A DNA stretch of 64,000 nt from Dasypus novemcinctus (taxonomy: Eukaryota; Chordata; Mammalia; Cingulata; Dasypodidae): positions 36,190,770 to 36,254,769 of the forward strand of contig NC_080682.1 of NCBI RefSeq assembly GCF_030445035.2. Direction: 5' to 3'. The first letter of the stretch is position 1. Each line of letters starts with the position of its first letter. The notes under the pieces were generated by a model. The model was not told the DNA's origin. It made no database searches and worked only from the letters and a program-made list of their open reading frames with translations. Shown here piece by piece: positions 1 to 14,340 of the stretch. A program made the translations under genes and the position numbers.

Positions 1-1778
1 AATGGCATAATCAAGGTCTTCTTGTTAATGAATAAAATTAAGATGAGAAAAAAATGCATAACCATATTCATATCTCCTCAAACTAAACCCCATATTATTT
101 TTTTCCCTTTTAGCATTAATATATTACATTCTTTGCTTTTGCAACAAACATCTTACAATATTGTTGCTGACTATAGTCTGTAAATTACATTAGTTATATT
201 TTTCCCCAGAATCACCATTCTTAAGACCATTATTAACCCAATCCTTACCTACCAATCAGATCAATATTATACATTCCCTATATTTTGCTCCAGCTTTCCT
301 CCAACTAATATTAACCTCCTTAAAATTCCAAATTTTATTATCAGGATTTAAAGATCCATCAGTGGTGTTATTCCCAAGGAGTCATGCTCATGCAAAGCTT
401 CCAAAGTGGTATTAGATGACTTTTTCCTCCGTAATTTAGAGTTCAGTCCTCAGATTCTCAGGAAAACAATCATCATCATTTTGTTTCTCAGGAATGGACT
501 TTTATTTCACACTCCTTCATGGTCAGGCTGTTAATGACAAAAGTCATTAGTTAACAATACCTGAACCAAAATGTAAATTCAAAAGCTGTCAAAAAATACA
601 AATCTAAATACAAAATACTTATCCTGGTTATTGGGCAATAACTTTCTATCCGGGGAGGTTTGTCTATATAGGAATTCCAATTATCCAATGAAGTTAATTA
701 GATAATGACAGAATTTGACAAAGCAACACTGGCTAAGGCCTCAGGTAGTTTTAGTACAAAATTTCCCTCCCTGTGCTTGTCAGGCAGACTGTCTGGGTTT
801 TGTAAAAAGCAATCAGAAAACTGTGTCCTTGCATAAATATTGTGTCTGATATCTAGTGAGAAATTTTGCCTCCTTGACTTACTCTGTTCTGATAACTTCC
901 CTTATCTTTTTTCTTCGGATGGATTACAATGGTATTTTATTGTACTCTATAGTCTTTTTTCTTTTTTCTTGTCTACAGATGCATGTATCATTATATAATA
1001 TCTCATCCATGAAATGAAAATTTTTATAATATAAACCTCACAATATTATAAAATTGTCATCGAGTCACCAACCAAAAGTTTTGGGTAGTGTCCAATGACA
1101 AATTATCAAAAAAAAGTCTATAAAACTTAATATTGTGATTGAATAATGACCAAGATGATGAACAGAATATATAAAAGTAGATTGAGGAATATTATGAAAT
1201 AATTAAACATTATTTTAAGCAATCTTATCCTAATAAGGAAAAAAATATGGGTTTTCTCACTACACAATTTCAAGAGGAAAATGAAGGGTTATATTACACA
1301 CACGGAAAAAAGTGACTAAGTTTCAATTAAGGACTTATGTATGTGATATTTATGGCTCTTTGAGCTTATGGGTTTCTGGGGGGTGATTTGGAGCTGAATT
1401 TGAGCTAGAAGACATGATCCTGATTCAATATTGTCAGAAAAGAATTCTTAAAAAAATGGATCAGTCGTACATCAGGGAGAAATTATTAGACTTGGATAAG
1501 AAACATGGAGAAGAAAAACCTAAACCAGAAATTCACAAAGAGGGAAGTAAATCTCTAGATGTAACAGGATCTGGCTGAGAAGCTTCAATTTAGAGCATAG
1601 GAGGGAGAAAATTTGGGCTCACAAACTTGTTGCACTTGATGTGCTGTTCTCTTTTGTGACTTTGTCTCAAGATTAACTGTGTTTCTGTGATCTGTATTCA
1701 TTTTGCCCACTTTCACAACAATCTTACTGAGAGAGGGTTATATTGTCTACATAGGATGAGCATATTTTCTCTTCTTTA
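1..1778. other. Intergenic DNA, 3' flank of OR pseudogene 1; duplicated block
   Basis: No gene was found. From about 600 onward the sequence can be matched by eye, in order, to 22380-23580, the 3' flank of the intact OR gene. Examples are the blocks near 840 and 22610 (both with CTAGTGAGAAAT) and near 1440 and 23170 (both with AATGGATCAGTC). It is therefore part of an old segmental duplication. Confidence 0.6.
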
Positions 1779-2748
1779 TCAATCAACTTTATAAACCACA
1801 GAATATACAGGTGGAGTCTTCCTTTCTGCTGCCTCTAATATTTTCTTGCACCACAACTTCTTCATGGCATTTTTAATTTCAACATTTCTCACAGTGTAAA
1901 TCAGGAGGTTGAGCAAAGGTGGCCCAATAGTGTAAAATATGGCCACCACCTTGTCCACCAGAAATATGGTTGGAGGATGGGTGTGTATGAATATGAAAGG
2001 AACAAAAGTTAAGATGACCACAGTGATGTGGGAGGTGCAGGTAGAGAGGACTTTCTTTCTTCCTTCTGCACTCTGGTTACTCAAAGAATGTAAGACTAAA
2101 ATATAAAAGATAAGCAGAACTATGAAACTCACCATGCATATGGCCCCACTGTTAAAGAAGATGAGTATATTTATGAATAAGTATCCATGCAGGCAAGTTT
2201 CAACAGTGGTTGCATATCACAGAGATAGTGATCGATAACATTATGGTCACAGAAGGGTAATTTCAAAGTCAAGCCAATCTGTGCTGAAGAATGGATACAA
2301 GCTCCCACCCAGGCCAATGTCACCAGAGTGCCACAGACATGTATGCTCATGATGGTTGTGTATCACAGTGGTTTACAAATAGCCATATAGTGATCAAAGG
2401 ACATGAGGATGAGAACTAAAATCTCCTTGCACCCAAAGAAGTGAATTGCAAAGTTCTGGATCATACATTCATTATAGGAGATAATTTTCTTCTCTGTCAC
2501 TGCATCTACAATCAACCTGGGTGCCATCATTGTGGAGATACAGGTATCAACAAAGATAAGTAGAAAAGGAAGAAGTACATGGAGCTCCCAAGCATCCAAT
2601 TGTATTTGATGGTCATAACAATAAATAAATTTGCCAACAGAGTTGCAAGGTAAAGAAACAAGAAGACCACAAACACTACTTTCTCCTTTAGAACATCCTG
2701 AATTTATCCAAGCAGAATGAACATGTTCACACTGCTATTCATGCCCAT
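1779..2748 (-). pseudogene. Olfactory receptor pseudogene 1 (OR4-type)
   Basis: This is a single-exon odorant receptor remnant, paralogous to the intact gene at 23583-24500. An N-terminal methionine lies at 2748 or 2742. The sequence then hits an in-frame stop after the LLG motif near residue 13. The TM2-TM3 part (2363-2599) reads SYNECMIQ and HFFGCKE, and ends in a TGA at 2365-2363 just after the AICKPL motif. A frame change follows, and the TM5 to C-terminal part (1779-2135) has SAEGRKKVLSTCTSH and an altered NLLIYTVRN where NPLIYTLRN is usual. At least two stops plus frameshifts make it non-functional. The TM1 part reads LYLATLLAN, like the intact paralogue. Confidence 0.92.
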
Positions 2749-5700
2749 GGTTGATGTAGATAAAGGAAGGATGCAGTTCAGAAATAGGTCATCTGCAAAA
2801 AAAAAAAAAAAATTGAGACAGTTGTGATTTGACAAGAGCATTGTACTTGGACTCTTTATATCTCCAACTTTTGGTTCGTGGTAGTCATAATTTTACCTTT
2901 AATGTATTTCAGGAAAGTGATTGTGAGATAATGGCGAGATGCCTAAATATATCACTGGGATTGGCATTATAAAGGGAAATTACTATGCATGTGAAATCTT
3001 CTCTTTTGCATGATCTTGAGTTTCTCTTCTTAATGATCCATCCTGATGTTCCACTTCTTATAACTATATTACCTGAATTATGTCTTTACTCACATACAAT
3101 TCCCCTTTATCTATCTGCCACAGACTTTTTCTTTCAATATTTTTTCTATTTAAACAAAATTGTAAAAGTGTATAGTTGAATTTCTCCAAACAGATAGCTC
3201 CCTTTGTTTAAATCTATTTCTTATACTTAGATGCATATCATATAAATGTATTCATCCAGTATTTTATATATACATGTTAATTTTCAATTTATTTGTTAAA
3301 ACCCTTTTTGCATGTAATGAAAGAAAATCACTAACACAATTATTCATTTTAGCAGTTGTAAATTAACATGCAAACATTTCATACAATCATTTTGCCATTT
3401 ATTATTCATTTAACTTGTTCTCAAATTGTCATTTACAAATACTTTGAAGTGAATCTCTTCTCATTTACATAAATTACCTTATATTTTAAATTTCTTCAAA
3501 ATTAATTTCCATGGAATTATTGAAGCAAAATATATGAGTAATTGCGTAATAATTAAAAACTCTTGACAATTTGTCTGCCAATTTGCTTTTATCAATATTT
3601 ATTAGAAATATTTCAATTGTACAAATTAACGTATTTCCACAACAAATATCAAATTTACCATAAGCCACAGTGTGAAAAATAAATGTGTTTTTCCAAAATT
3701 CATAATTTCTTAATCATATTCTACAGTGCTACTGCTAGTTGCCAACATGGTGCTCCAGAATTTTAGTGTTATATAGATATACACATAAATTATATTATTA
3801 TTTTAATTGCTGCTAAGATTATAAGAATATAGTAGAGATTTCTAATAATATACAAACTTGCAACATTACCTCCTTTCTTTTTTATATAATTTAAATGATC
3901 ATATTCAAATTTTGTACTGATGATAGCATAGTATATTTGTGTGTTTTTATTTCTAATATTTTGTGTTTTGAATTACGCATATATTTTGTTTGTTATTTTT
4001 AAATCATAGATTTGAGCTCTTACCTCCCTGACTTTTTCCATTTTTATGAAATCAAATTACCAAGAAAAAAATTTCCTTTTGAAATTAGATTACAATTAAG
4101 GAGGTTAAAAATTTCATTCTTTCCTGTCTAATTTCTATGTTTTTAACATTGATCTTAAAAGATCCGGGCTATATTTTAGCATGAATTTTTAAATACTATC
4201 CCTTTTTAACTAACTTCCAATCTATCAATGAATCATTAACAGCACCAACTCTGTTATTATGTATATACGAAGACCCTAATCACACAGGTAGTAGCTATAG
4301 TGAAAAGTGTTTTGCAACCTCATTACACTCGAATTGGAGGGAAGAAAAACCTCTAGTAAAATCAATAATTGCATAAGAATTACACTTGAATATCTGAGAC
4401 ATAGAAAATTATTTGTTTTCAAAAAGTAGGGAGATTCTGAGAGAAATAATGAATGGCAGAGGAGAAGAATGGAAAATGAGAAGATGTATAATTATTATGG
4501 TTTTAAATGTCTGAACTAAAGTTTACAATTTTAGATTTTCTGGAACCCACCTATACAATATTATTAAAAGTGTCTTCCCAATGAGAATATTTAAAAATCA
4601 GTAACTCAGATTGTCCATTTACTTTAATAAAGCTGCATAAGGTATACAAATATGAAGATTATTGTCTAGTTTAGCTAAAAGAAATGGAAGATCTATTTAA
4701 TCACACCAGATTTTATTATAGCTCTATCAATTATCTTTGATAAATATAAAAGAGACAATGAATTATTCTTACTTCATTTCAATATATATTTTACATTGAT
4801 AATAGAGGAAAAACAAAGGCAGGGATGCCTGGCTGTAGAGAGAGCACACTGAGTAAGAAAGGTGAACTAAAGATTGTAAGAAGGGAAGAAACATACATTA
4901 CTTCAGTTAAATATAGAGATGATCACCATTAAAATTACATCATCATTATATCAGCATTTTAAGGGATAAATTCATGGGCAGATAATGGATAGTCATGAAA
5001 GCCATGTCATGCAAAACTATTTAGACTTACTTTAAATAAGCAAAGAGAAGATTTGAGTGTGTTAAGATAAGAAAGCAGTACTTGAACAACTAGGATGAGT
5101 TGGCTCAGACTATCACCTCAGAGTTTTATTTCTGAATTCTTCCATGATTTTGGAACATTCCTGGACTATCCTATATCTCCAATTTTGGTGGCATTCCAGT
5201 ATTACAAGTGAATTTATCATTTGAACAGGCTTTCATTTTTATTTCATTTAGTATACTTGTTTTCTCTGATGTACCTGTGGCCATATGCTTTGTCCTCTAT
5301 AATATACAAAGTTTGACCTGTGTTGCAGACTGTTGCACCTAATAGTTAGGTTAGAATCAGGACAGATGTTCACTAACAGGCCACTCCATCAATCATTGAA
5401 AATACATGCTATGAAATAATCAAACCTTAACCCTTCATGTAATTGGCCCCCAAAAATGAGAATTTGAGGGGCAGCAGAGAAGAATGCCAACTTTCATTTA
5501 ATATTCCTATCCTTATCCCAATACCAATTTTGGTAAAGTTCATGGTGGGCAAATATCAAAGCAGATAGCAAGATATATAATGAATAATTGTGAGGGAAGG
5601 AGAGGGCAGGGAATAAGTGAAGTCAGAGAAGGACAGAGTAGAGTGTGTCAGCAGACACGGGGCAAGGCAAAAGAATCAGGGAATAAGAAACAAAAATACA

Positions 5701-8562
5701 GAAGGAAGGTGGAAAATAGTGTCAGCGAGGGTCTTCTGCTGAAGAATTCATCACAGGTCTGGTTCTGTCCCCCTGACATTCTACACTTTCATTTACAACA
5801 CAAACAAGGGAAAGTATGTGGTTGTGCGCCAAGAACAACTGTCACCGTGGGTCTTGAAAGCCCAGGACACAGGTAAGAAGTGTAGCTCTGTTTAGACCCC
5901 ATCCCTCAAACATGGCACCAAGCTTAAACTCTTCAAATGAGGGGACTCCCAAGAAAAGAAACATCTGAAAAGCTGGCCTCCATATGCTCGTATAATTCTT
6001 TCCCCTTTTGTGAATAAATAGGCTTTTTAAAAGCTTTGTAGCAATGCAATCCATCATTTTGGAAATACTCTTTCCAGGTGAAACATGTTTTTTTTTTCTT
6101 ATTTTATGAAACAAATTGACTAAAGAGTCCTTTAGATCAGTCTTCTGGAAACTGAAAAAATATTTCAAATTGACTGAAAAACTTATCTCTAAGAGCAAAT
6201 AAATGACTTCCTATATAGTATGAGTTTCACATCTAAAACATTAATTTACTTAAAAGTTGAATCTTATGAAGTCTAGATAAATCATACAAACTAAACCTTA
6301 TTTAGATAAACTTAGCCGTTATATCACAAAGGTTTAAGAGGAATGGGAAGTAAGGGAGAAAAGAGGCTTCCTGTTGTCCAATCTCACAAAGTTCTTTCCG
6401 AAGCATTGGGTTAGACGCAGCACCAGTTTCAGTGGGATGGGAGAGGCTGTTGTGCTAAACAGGAAATTTCGCAATATGGTCATTCAATATGGTCCTCAAT
6501 ATGGTTCTTCATGGAAGAATGTTTGCCATCTGAGAAATTCCTCAGAGGCCAGCTGTTTTTTCAGTTTGTCCTTTAAAGAAACATGAGTTAAATGTTTTTC
6601 TTTATACTACTTTGGGTATTTATAGTAATTCCCACAGAAGTTTGCAAGGCAAGCTTTCAGACTCTACAGCTGCAAGGAAATGTGTACTCCCAACCCAGTC
6701 CCTATGAACTACTCACACGGAGTCAGAGGACAAAAGCAAACTATGGGAACAATTATTTAAACTGAATCTAAATCTAAATTGTCGGTGCAGAAAGGCCATT
6801 CCTTTTCTTTATGATTTACCATCTCTTCTAGAATTAGGGTTGCTTTTGAAACCATATAGATATAGATTTAGGTGAAATGTATGTAGTAGACATGAAACCT
6901 CGCCCCACAACTTACCATCTGTGAATATGCAATTTTCTTCAACTTAATTTCAGTTTCCACTCTTCAAAAATATATCTAGTATTACTAATAATTTATTTAT
7001 TTTAACACCATTAATAATAAATTCTATGATTTCTAATTCCATCTATGCTCTTTAAACAATGTATAAAAAGAGATGAATTCTTTTTTCAAAGGTAAAAGAA
7101 TTATAAAAACTTTTTATTTGCAATTTCTTTTTATTTTAAATATACATCTGAGAGTATGTGCTATTCCACTCAGAGGGAAAAAAAGTTAGATTATTGCTTT
7201 TAAATGTAACTGCAACCAACTAAACATTGAACAGATTACATTGCACAATACATTCCATGCTTGGAAAGCCATATTATCACTTAGAATCTGATCCAAGAAT
7301 TACCCGCTTGGCAATCCATACAAGCTAGGTACCTTCAATGAAGATAAAGGGAATGATTGGGCTGAGAGTGTTATAGAGCAGTGAGAGAAAAAACAGAGAT
7401 GGTAGAAGGGCATGATTGATGGTACCATTCCTTCCACTTTTACTGAAGGGACTACTGGCAACCAGCAGTCCAAAAGTCACAGATAAACTCTTGGAGAAAA
7501 TTACATACCAAGTACAGGCCCTTTATTTTTAAAATGGAATGCAAGAATATTGGGAGGGCAATTATTAAGTCTCTTAAAATTTGTGAGTTCAGGTTTCCCA
7601 TCAGTTAAATGGGAATAAAAAGGCTTAGGTTTAAAAAGCTTCTTTAAGACTGAAAATATAACTTATAAAAAGAAAGAACTCTTATCTCAATAAAGTGTAG
7701 AAAGAATTTTCAATGTTTTTTTTAATCCTCCATAGCTATGTGCATTTGAGGCAAAGTGAAGGATTGTAATTTACCCAAGACCACATAATTAAAAAGTAAC
7801 TGAGCTGAGTTTATAATCCAAGTCTCTTTATACAAGTTCATAGATTTTCTTTTTAATAAGATTGTACAGTATTGTAATAAGCTCCTGTGGCCTGAGATAT
7901 AAGAACACCCAATGAAGAGGCCCCTCCATCAAACTTCCCAATTGAAAGTTTCTAAACTGTCAGCTCTGTGGGATGATCAAGCCTCCTAGATTTGAGGGCA
8001 AAATCTTTAAGAGCATATTTTCCAAGATCATTGAACTCTTCAAGGTCCAGATGCTAAATCAATGATTCCTTGGGTTGCTTTAAGCACTGAGCTGAACTGA
8101 CCATGAGTGTTCATTAATTATTCATTGTGGCTTTAATGACTGGATTATATAAATTGAATTCCAGTTTTGCTAAAGCAATGTTGGGATTTTATTAAATGTG
8201 GGTTACTGTGGTCATTCAATCTTAGGAACTCTAGAAATGGATATGTAGGATAACTGAGGTTTGTACTATTTTGGGTTTCATCAATGTCTTCCTCATATCC
8301 AAATTTAGGATGAACCAATGCCCTATATTAGTCTCTATTCATGTAAATTTTTACCTTCCCTAAATTGAGGTTTTCAATGAATGTTCAGAAATTATGGCCA
8401 GATTGAAACAGGTAAGGTGGCTAGTGGTATGTGTACATAAATGTTCATTGACCAAGCTATATGATAAGCACAGTAAAATGGAAGATTCAGGTGAGGAGAG
8501 CTTTTGGTCTATATATATTATACAGATGTTTCTTAGAGAATATAAAATAAAAAATATATATT
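2749..8562. other. Intergenic AT-rich DNA, duplicated flank
   Basis: No credible coding region was found; the short open frames show no family motif. A poly-A run lies at about 2797-2812. The blocks at 4860-5090, 5540-6590 and 8030-8230 are colinear with 26200-26440, 27090-28250 and 29740-29940, so this spacer between two OR loci was duplicated with them. Confidence 0.6.
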
Positions 8563-9178
8563 ATAAGGCACACCATGCATATGGTCCCATTATTCCACAC
8601 ATCTAGTAAATTTATCACACATATTTCTGTGCAGGTATGTTTCTACAAGCTCTGCAAGTCATAGCAATATTGATAATTGAATTGGGCCCAGGGAAGGGCA
8701 ATGTCAAAGCCAGGGATAGCTGTACTGAAGGATGAATACATGATCTTAGTGAGGCCAGAATCACCAAAGTACCACAGACATCCCAGCATTTGATGATCAT
8801 GAATTTCAGGGGCTTACAGATAGCCATATAAAAGCCATGAGCATGAGGACAAAGATCTCCATGGACCCAAAGAAATGGGCAGCAAAGACCTGAGTCATGC
8901 AATTATTGTAGTTCAGGGTATTCTTCTGAGCAGTCAAATCCACAATCAGCCTGGGAATCATGGTTGTAGAGAAGCAGGCATCAGAAAGGACAGAATAGAA
9001 AGAAGTTTATGGGACACTCATGTGTTACCCTTTCCTTAATAGTCATTGTGATGAGAATATTCCCTAAGACAGTCGCTAAGTAAAGCATCAGGAAGACACC
9101 AAAAATTCCTTTCTAATTTCCAGCTTCTTGTGTTAACCCCATGAAAATGAATTCATTCACACTCTTTTTTATTGACAT
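8563..9178 (-). pseudogene. Olfactory receptor pseudogene 2, 3'-truncated
   Basis: This is an OR fragment starting near 9178 (reading MSIKKSVNEF) with a stop early in the N-terminal part. It runs through TM1 (YLATVLGN) and the TM3/IC2 region (MAICKPL, 8615-8902) into extracellular loop 2. It stops abruptly near 8563, so TM5 to TM7 are missing. The DRY-like region is damaged by an indel (FYMAICKPL). In the colinear order of the segmental duplication it corresponds to the split OR pseudogene at 30150-32475. Confidence 0.88.
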
Positions 9179-10176
9179 GGCAGCTGTAGACAGAACATGG
9201 TTAACCGAGGTTTAATCAGCAGTGAGAAGAAAAGAAGTGAAATCATGGGATAATCAGTAGATTGAATTCTGATTTCCTTGTTTCTGCTCTATACTCATTA
9301 ATTTAAACTACCTTTGGTGTGTACCAGAACGTGCTGGGAATCTTTGTAAAACTGTAGCTGCCTACTTCTGTCCTAGATTTATTAATTGATAAGGAAATTC
9401 ACTGCATTGGAACAAAGTATTTCCATTTTGGAAAGAAAAAGAAAATCTCTTTCAGAATGTTTATATCCTACAAAGATTAAGAAATGCAGGGCTTGTTCTA
9501 AGACATTGATCACATGTAATTGTGTTGAAACATGGCTTTCACATGAAAATTTGAGTGCATATATCCACCCTACCCCTTCATTAGTTATAAGAATTGAAAA
9601 AAGATTTTTACTCTCACAGTACACACAACATATACATATGTATTTAATCCATTTGCTATAAAATCTGAAAAATATTATTCCAATATAAATAAGCATTAAT
9701 ATTTTTAAAGAAGCCCTTCTGGAGAAGTTTTGCTTATTTACCAGTTTCAGTCTTAGTCATGACAAATAAACAAAAGAAAACAAAAACAAAAAACAAAAAC
9801 CCTGTGTAACACTTTGAGGGCTGCATAATGGTAAAAGTTATACTTTACCTAATCCAGAATTTATTCCATTGCTCAATTTAAACATAGAATGTTGTGCTTT
9901 CCTGACTATGAAGTCAAGCTGGTACAAAATTTGTAATTTTCTTATGTCATGTTTTATTCACATGTGTCCTGCTATACCCTGAATTACCTAGGGGATTTCT
10001 TCTTTTTAGTTTGTTGTTGTTGTTGTTGTTGTTGTTGTTAGAGAAGCTTTGAATTTACAAACACGGGATTCATGTACACCATTGCACCCCTAACACCTTG
10101 CATTGGTGTGGCATTTTCGTTACTACTGATGATGGTGCTTTATCAATAAGCTGTACTATTTTTTAACAATAATTAC
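9179..10176. other. Intergenic DNA with a GTT microsatellite
   Basis: No gene was seen. A (GTT)n tract lies at 10011-10039. The sequence after it (about 10040-10170) resembles a LINE-1 3' end read backwards, but I cannot fix its limits. Confidence 0.4.
10011..10039 (+). repeat. (GTT)n microsatellite
   Basis: About nine uninterrupted GTT units directly follow a T-rich stretch, as is common at the A-rich tail of an old retroposon. Confidence 0.95.
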
Positions 10177-10737
10177 TGTATTAGTCAGCCAAAGGGTTGC
10201 TGATGCAAAATATCAGAAATCAATTGGTGTTTATAAAGGGTATTTATTTGGGTAGAAGCTTACAGATACCAGGCTATAAAGTATAAGTTACTTCCCTCAC
10301 CAATTATTTTGCCACATGTTGGAGCACGATAGCTGCTGACATCTGGCAGGGTTCAGGTTCCCTGGGTTCCTCTCTTCCAGGGTACATTTCTGTTCAGGAT
10401 CAGCACCTCTGTTTTCGCCACAAAGCCAGCTGTAGACTAATAGGTGAATGGCTTGTTCCTCTTCCCAGGGCCTTCTCTCTTTCTCCAGGACCAAGTTCCT
10501 CTGTGTGATTATTTCCTGGGGCTCAGCTCAAGACTCCAGTATTAAAACTTCAACTCTGTTCTTTTCCATGTCTTTTACCTGTGAGTCCCTGCCCCTTGGT
10601 AGTCGGGGACTCAACACCCCACTGATGTGGCCCAATCAAAGCCCTAATTATAATTTAATTATGCCCAGGTACAGAGCAGTTTATAAACATAATCTAATAT
10701 CTACTTTGGGATTCAGGAACCATATCAAACTGCTACT
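10177..10737 (-). repeat. Solo MaLR-type LTR (copy A)
   Basis: Read on the minus strand, the element runs from GTAGCAGTTTGATATGG to GGCTGACTAATACA, the terminal layout of ERVL-MaLR LTRs. An AATAAATACCC polyadenylation signal lies near its 3' end (about 10236-10250 on the plus strand). It is homologous to the two LTRs at 18169-18753 and 21274-21802. No internal sequence is attached. A clean 5-bp target duplication was not identified. Confidence 0.8.
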
Positions 10738-10929
10738 TTACATTTGTTACATTTGAAAGATTATTAAAATAGTTCTATCATTCATTATTTACATTGGGTG
10801 AACTTTTTCCCCATATACCACCATATTATTCTCACTTTTTATTAGTATCATATATTTGCTATAATTCATGAAAGAACATTCTTATACATGTACTATTAAC
10901 TTTAGTCCATCATGTACAAGATGTTTTCC

Positions 10930-11780
10930 TGTAATGAATGGCCTTATGTTTCTTATCTTTTAATTTTTATTGAGTAATATATACATCCTAAATTTCCCTC
11001 TTTTAACCACATTCATCTAGACCTTTTGGTGCTGTTGATTACACTCATACCTATATGCTACCATTGCCACTATCCACTTCTACACTTTTACCATCAGCTG
11101 GAATAGACATTCTGTAAAAGTTAAGCTTCAAGTCCCCATTATCTCACCCCAATTGATCTCCTAGTAACCTATATTCTAGATTCTAACTCTATGAGTTTTG
11201 TTCTTATAATTAGATCATAGCAGTGAACTCATACACTGTTTGTCCATTTTCATCTGGCTTATTTCTCTCAACATACTGTCTCAAGATTCATTCATGTTGC
11301 CACATACATCAGGACTTCATTCCTTCTTACATCTGAATATTTTATCATGTATATAAATAAATATATGTCTATATATATATGTATATAAATATATATGTGT
11401 GTATATATATGTGTGTGTATATATATATACCACATTTTGTTTGCCCATGCATTAGTTGGTAGATATTTCAGTTGCTTCCAACTTTCGGTAATTGTAAATA
11501 ATGCTGCTATGAACATTGGTGTGCAAATATCTGTTCAAGTCCCTGCTTTCAGAAGCAGGAATGTTGGATGATATGGTAATTTTATACTTAGTTTCCTGAA
11601 GAATTCTCAAAATGTCTTCCACAGCAGCTACCCCATTTTACATTCTTGCTAGCAATGAACGAGTTCTCCCATTTCTCCATATCCTCTCCTACATTTACTG
11701 CTTAATGTTGTTTTATTTTTTCAATAATGGCCATTCTAGTAAGTATGAAATGATATTTATTCTTAACAAAAGTTTTGAAA
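10930..11780 (-). mobile_element. LINE-1 3' fragment
   Basis: The antisense of a LINE-1 ORF2 end and 3' UTR can be recognised, for example 'cattcatgttgccacatac' and 'gctgctatgaacattggtg' on the plus strand. The same stretch recurs in the larger minus-strand LINE-1 at 53280-54240. No open frame survives. It contains an AT/GT microsatellite at 11346-11429. Confidence 0.8.
11346..11429 (+). repeat. (TA)n/(TG)n microsatellite
   Basis: This is a mixed run of TATATA and TGTGTG within the LINE-1 fragment. Confidence 0.9.
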
Positions 11781-14149
11781 AAATATATAGTGCAGCCTAT
11801 GAAGGTATGATTTTTTTTCTATTTTATGTATTTGTTCATACGTATGTATAGTTTATGCTACTGAAATAATCATGTAACACCATTTTGTATTTTGATAGTC
11901 AATTAGAATTGTTATAAGCTCTCAACATAATATAATTTATATTCTAAGTTATAAATTTCATGTTGTACAAAAGCATTATTTTTATGAAGCATCTATTGAA
12001 CCATTTGTTCATTGAGACAATTATTTTGTCTATATTTTCATTCCCATTAATAACAATTCTATAAACAACATGACAATAATTTTCAGAATGCAATATTGTA
12101 TCCTCAAGTGCTAAGATATCATTATTATGAATAACAAGGTATATATTTGTTTTTCTATATTGTCAAACTTGTATTATCTGTATTTTATTGTGGCATAATT
12201 AGTGATTATGATGAAATACTCAAAATAAGAACAATGAAAGAAGTAAAATATAAAATATTTCTCCCATTTATTGTGTCAATAATCCTTTTGCAGACATAAT
12301 ACTTTTATTCTTGATATCCTTCTGTATTTGCATATATGTATATCTGTATGTCTTCTGTCTTCTTTTATGTTAGTAAGGTCAGTAGTTCAATGTTGATGAT
12401 TGGGTACATAAAATTGATGCACATATGAATAATATGCTTCCTTCCTTGTGATATTTCTTAATATCACTCTTTGTTAGCAAGGATACAATTATACTTTTGT
12501 CACTTTCATTGAACATGCATTAACAAATTTTAAATTTCATGCATTTGTTTTCTGAAGATATGCCCTTTTGCAAATTGTTCATCTTTTGCCTGTTCATCTT
12601 GTGAATCTTGTTATTTTACCTAGGATGGATATTACTCTAATAACATAATTATTGCATATCTTAGTAAGAGTTCAGTCACTGGTGCCAGGTGGTCTCAGTT
12701 CAAAATTGAGCTACACTTTTTACTAGCTGTGACCTTGATTACTAGAAATAATCATGGGTTCTATGTAATTAAATTTATAAAAATTCTGTTTGCTATTAAA
12801 CACAATATAAATCTCAGCCTCTGCTTTTACCACTATTATTACTTGGATATTCTATGTGGGTTTTGTTTAAATTTCTTTTCTTCTATAATTTTTTTTTTAC
12901 TTTGTATTGCCTAATCAGGCAATTTTCACAATTTTTTTAATCTTTTGTTCCAAAATATCAAAAATATTCTATCTAAAATAATGTCATATTCTTCTAAAAT
13001 CATTGTTTCTCAAATATTGAATCACATTAAGTCTCAGTTATTATTATGAGAAATGAAGAAATATCTATCTGTTGTTCACATCTTCACACGGGTTTTATGA
13101 AAAATTTATGTAAGATAATTAAATATGTAAGGCACCATGTGAGAAGTACTAGAAGAAAATAATCTGCAGAGAGAGGAATAAAAATTTCCTGTGTACAGAT
13201 TGGTTAGTGAAGAGTTAAAAATCTCTAAGAGATGAGCTACAACTTTAATTGGAGAATATCTTGTTCCAAAGCAGGTTCTCTGAGATGCAAACATTGAAAA
13301 ATTTCATTTTGCAAAGTTGTAGTACAGTGATCAAAAACTAAAGTGTAAATCTACATTGGATACATTCAAATCCCACCCCACTGCCCATAAGTTTTGTGAC
13401 TTTTAAAAAATCCATTGATATCTTTGTGCTTTTTCTTCATCAGAACACAGAAATTATAAAGTAAAGGATGATTACTTTAAGGGTTGCTACATAAATAAAT
13501 AAACATGTAATGTGCATAAAACATAAACGGGAACCCTGTACCTGCAATAGGAAAGGTTACTTCTGTGTCTCCAAGACTTTCTTTCAAATTTTGAACTTGA
13601 TCATTCTTCCTACGCATTTGCTCATAATAAAACTGCACACCTGGATTGGAACATTAAGTTCCTGGCTGAGTGGCTGAAAATATTTCAGCACTGAAGATGA
13701 CAGTGTTTATCTCATGATGAGCAGAGACTTCAATGGACAGTTGTAAAATCTTAAATAAATTAAAAAGAAATAAATGTATATAAAAGCTTAATAGACTAAA
13801 TGCAAAGCACCATGTTGAGAGGAAAGTAAATAAAATAGGTCCTTGTTTCTGAAAAGTGTAGGATATGGAGTTCTGAAAAGCAAAGGGATGAGAGTATTTG
13901 GATGAGAAAAAATGTGAAATCAAAGTGTTATGGGAAAGTATTGCACATGGCATTTCAGGAAAATAAAGAGATCAACACAAAACCTCTACTTTTACCATTT
14001 CAAAAAGTCATGGTAGAAAAGCTTGAAAAACTAAGTTATCCTCAAAAATAAAGGCCAAATAAGTCAGGTTATGAAATTTTGATATTTTCTATTGACAAAA
14101 TAGAAAAATGAGGTATGGAAATATGAGAACAAAATTGTGTGGCAAAGTG
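11781..14149. other. Intergenic AT-rich DNA
   Basis: No gene or clear repeat boundary was recognised. The short open frames (for example 13654-13953) lack family motifs and have random-looking composition. Confidence 0.4.
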
Positions 14150-14340
14150 TAAACTGTAATCCTTTGTTAGTACAATGCTTTATTATGTGTCTGTCAGTTG
14201 TAACTAATGCACCACACTAATGTAAGATGCTGTTGATGTGTGAAAGTGTGGGAGGGGGTTAATGTGGGGATTATAGGAATCCCCTACATTTTTGTCTAAC
14301 ATTCATGTAATTTAAAACTTCTTTAAAATAAATTTAAAAA
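14150..14340 (+). mobile_element. LINE-1 3'-end fragment, plus strand
   Basis: The segment holds 'caaagtgtaaactgtaat', then 'ttgtaactaatgcaccacac', then 'gtgtgggagggggttaatg', ending in A-rich DNA. The same arrangement recurs at 32090-32310, 43680-43880, 59260-59440 and 62410-62600. I read it as the 3' UTR of a lineage-specific LINE-1 family. Confidence 0.7.

Noticed and set aside
5580..6198. Open frames on both strands in the spacer between OR pseudogenes
   Set aside because: The colinear block at 27090-28250 does not preserve either frame, so there is no sign of coding constraint.
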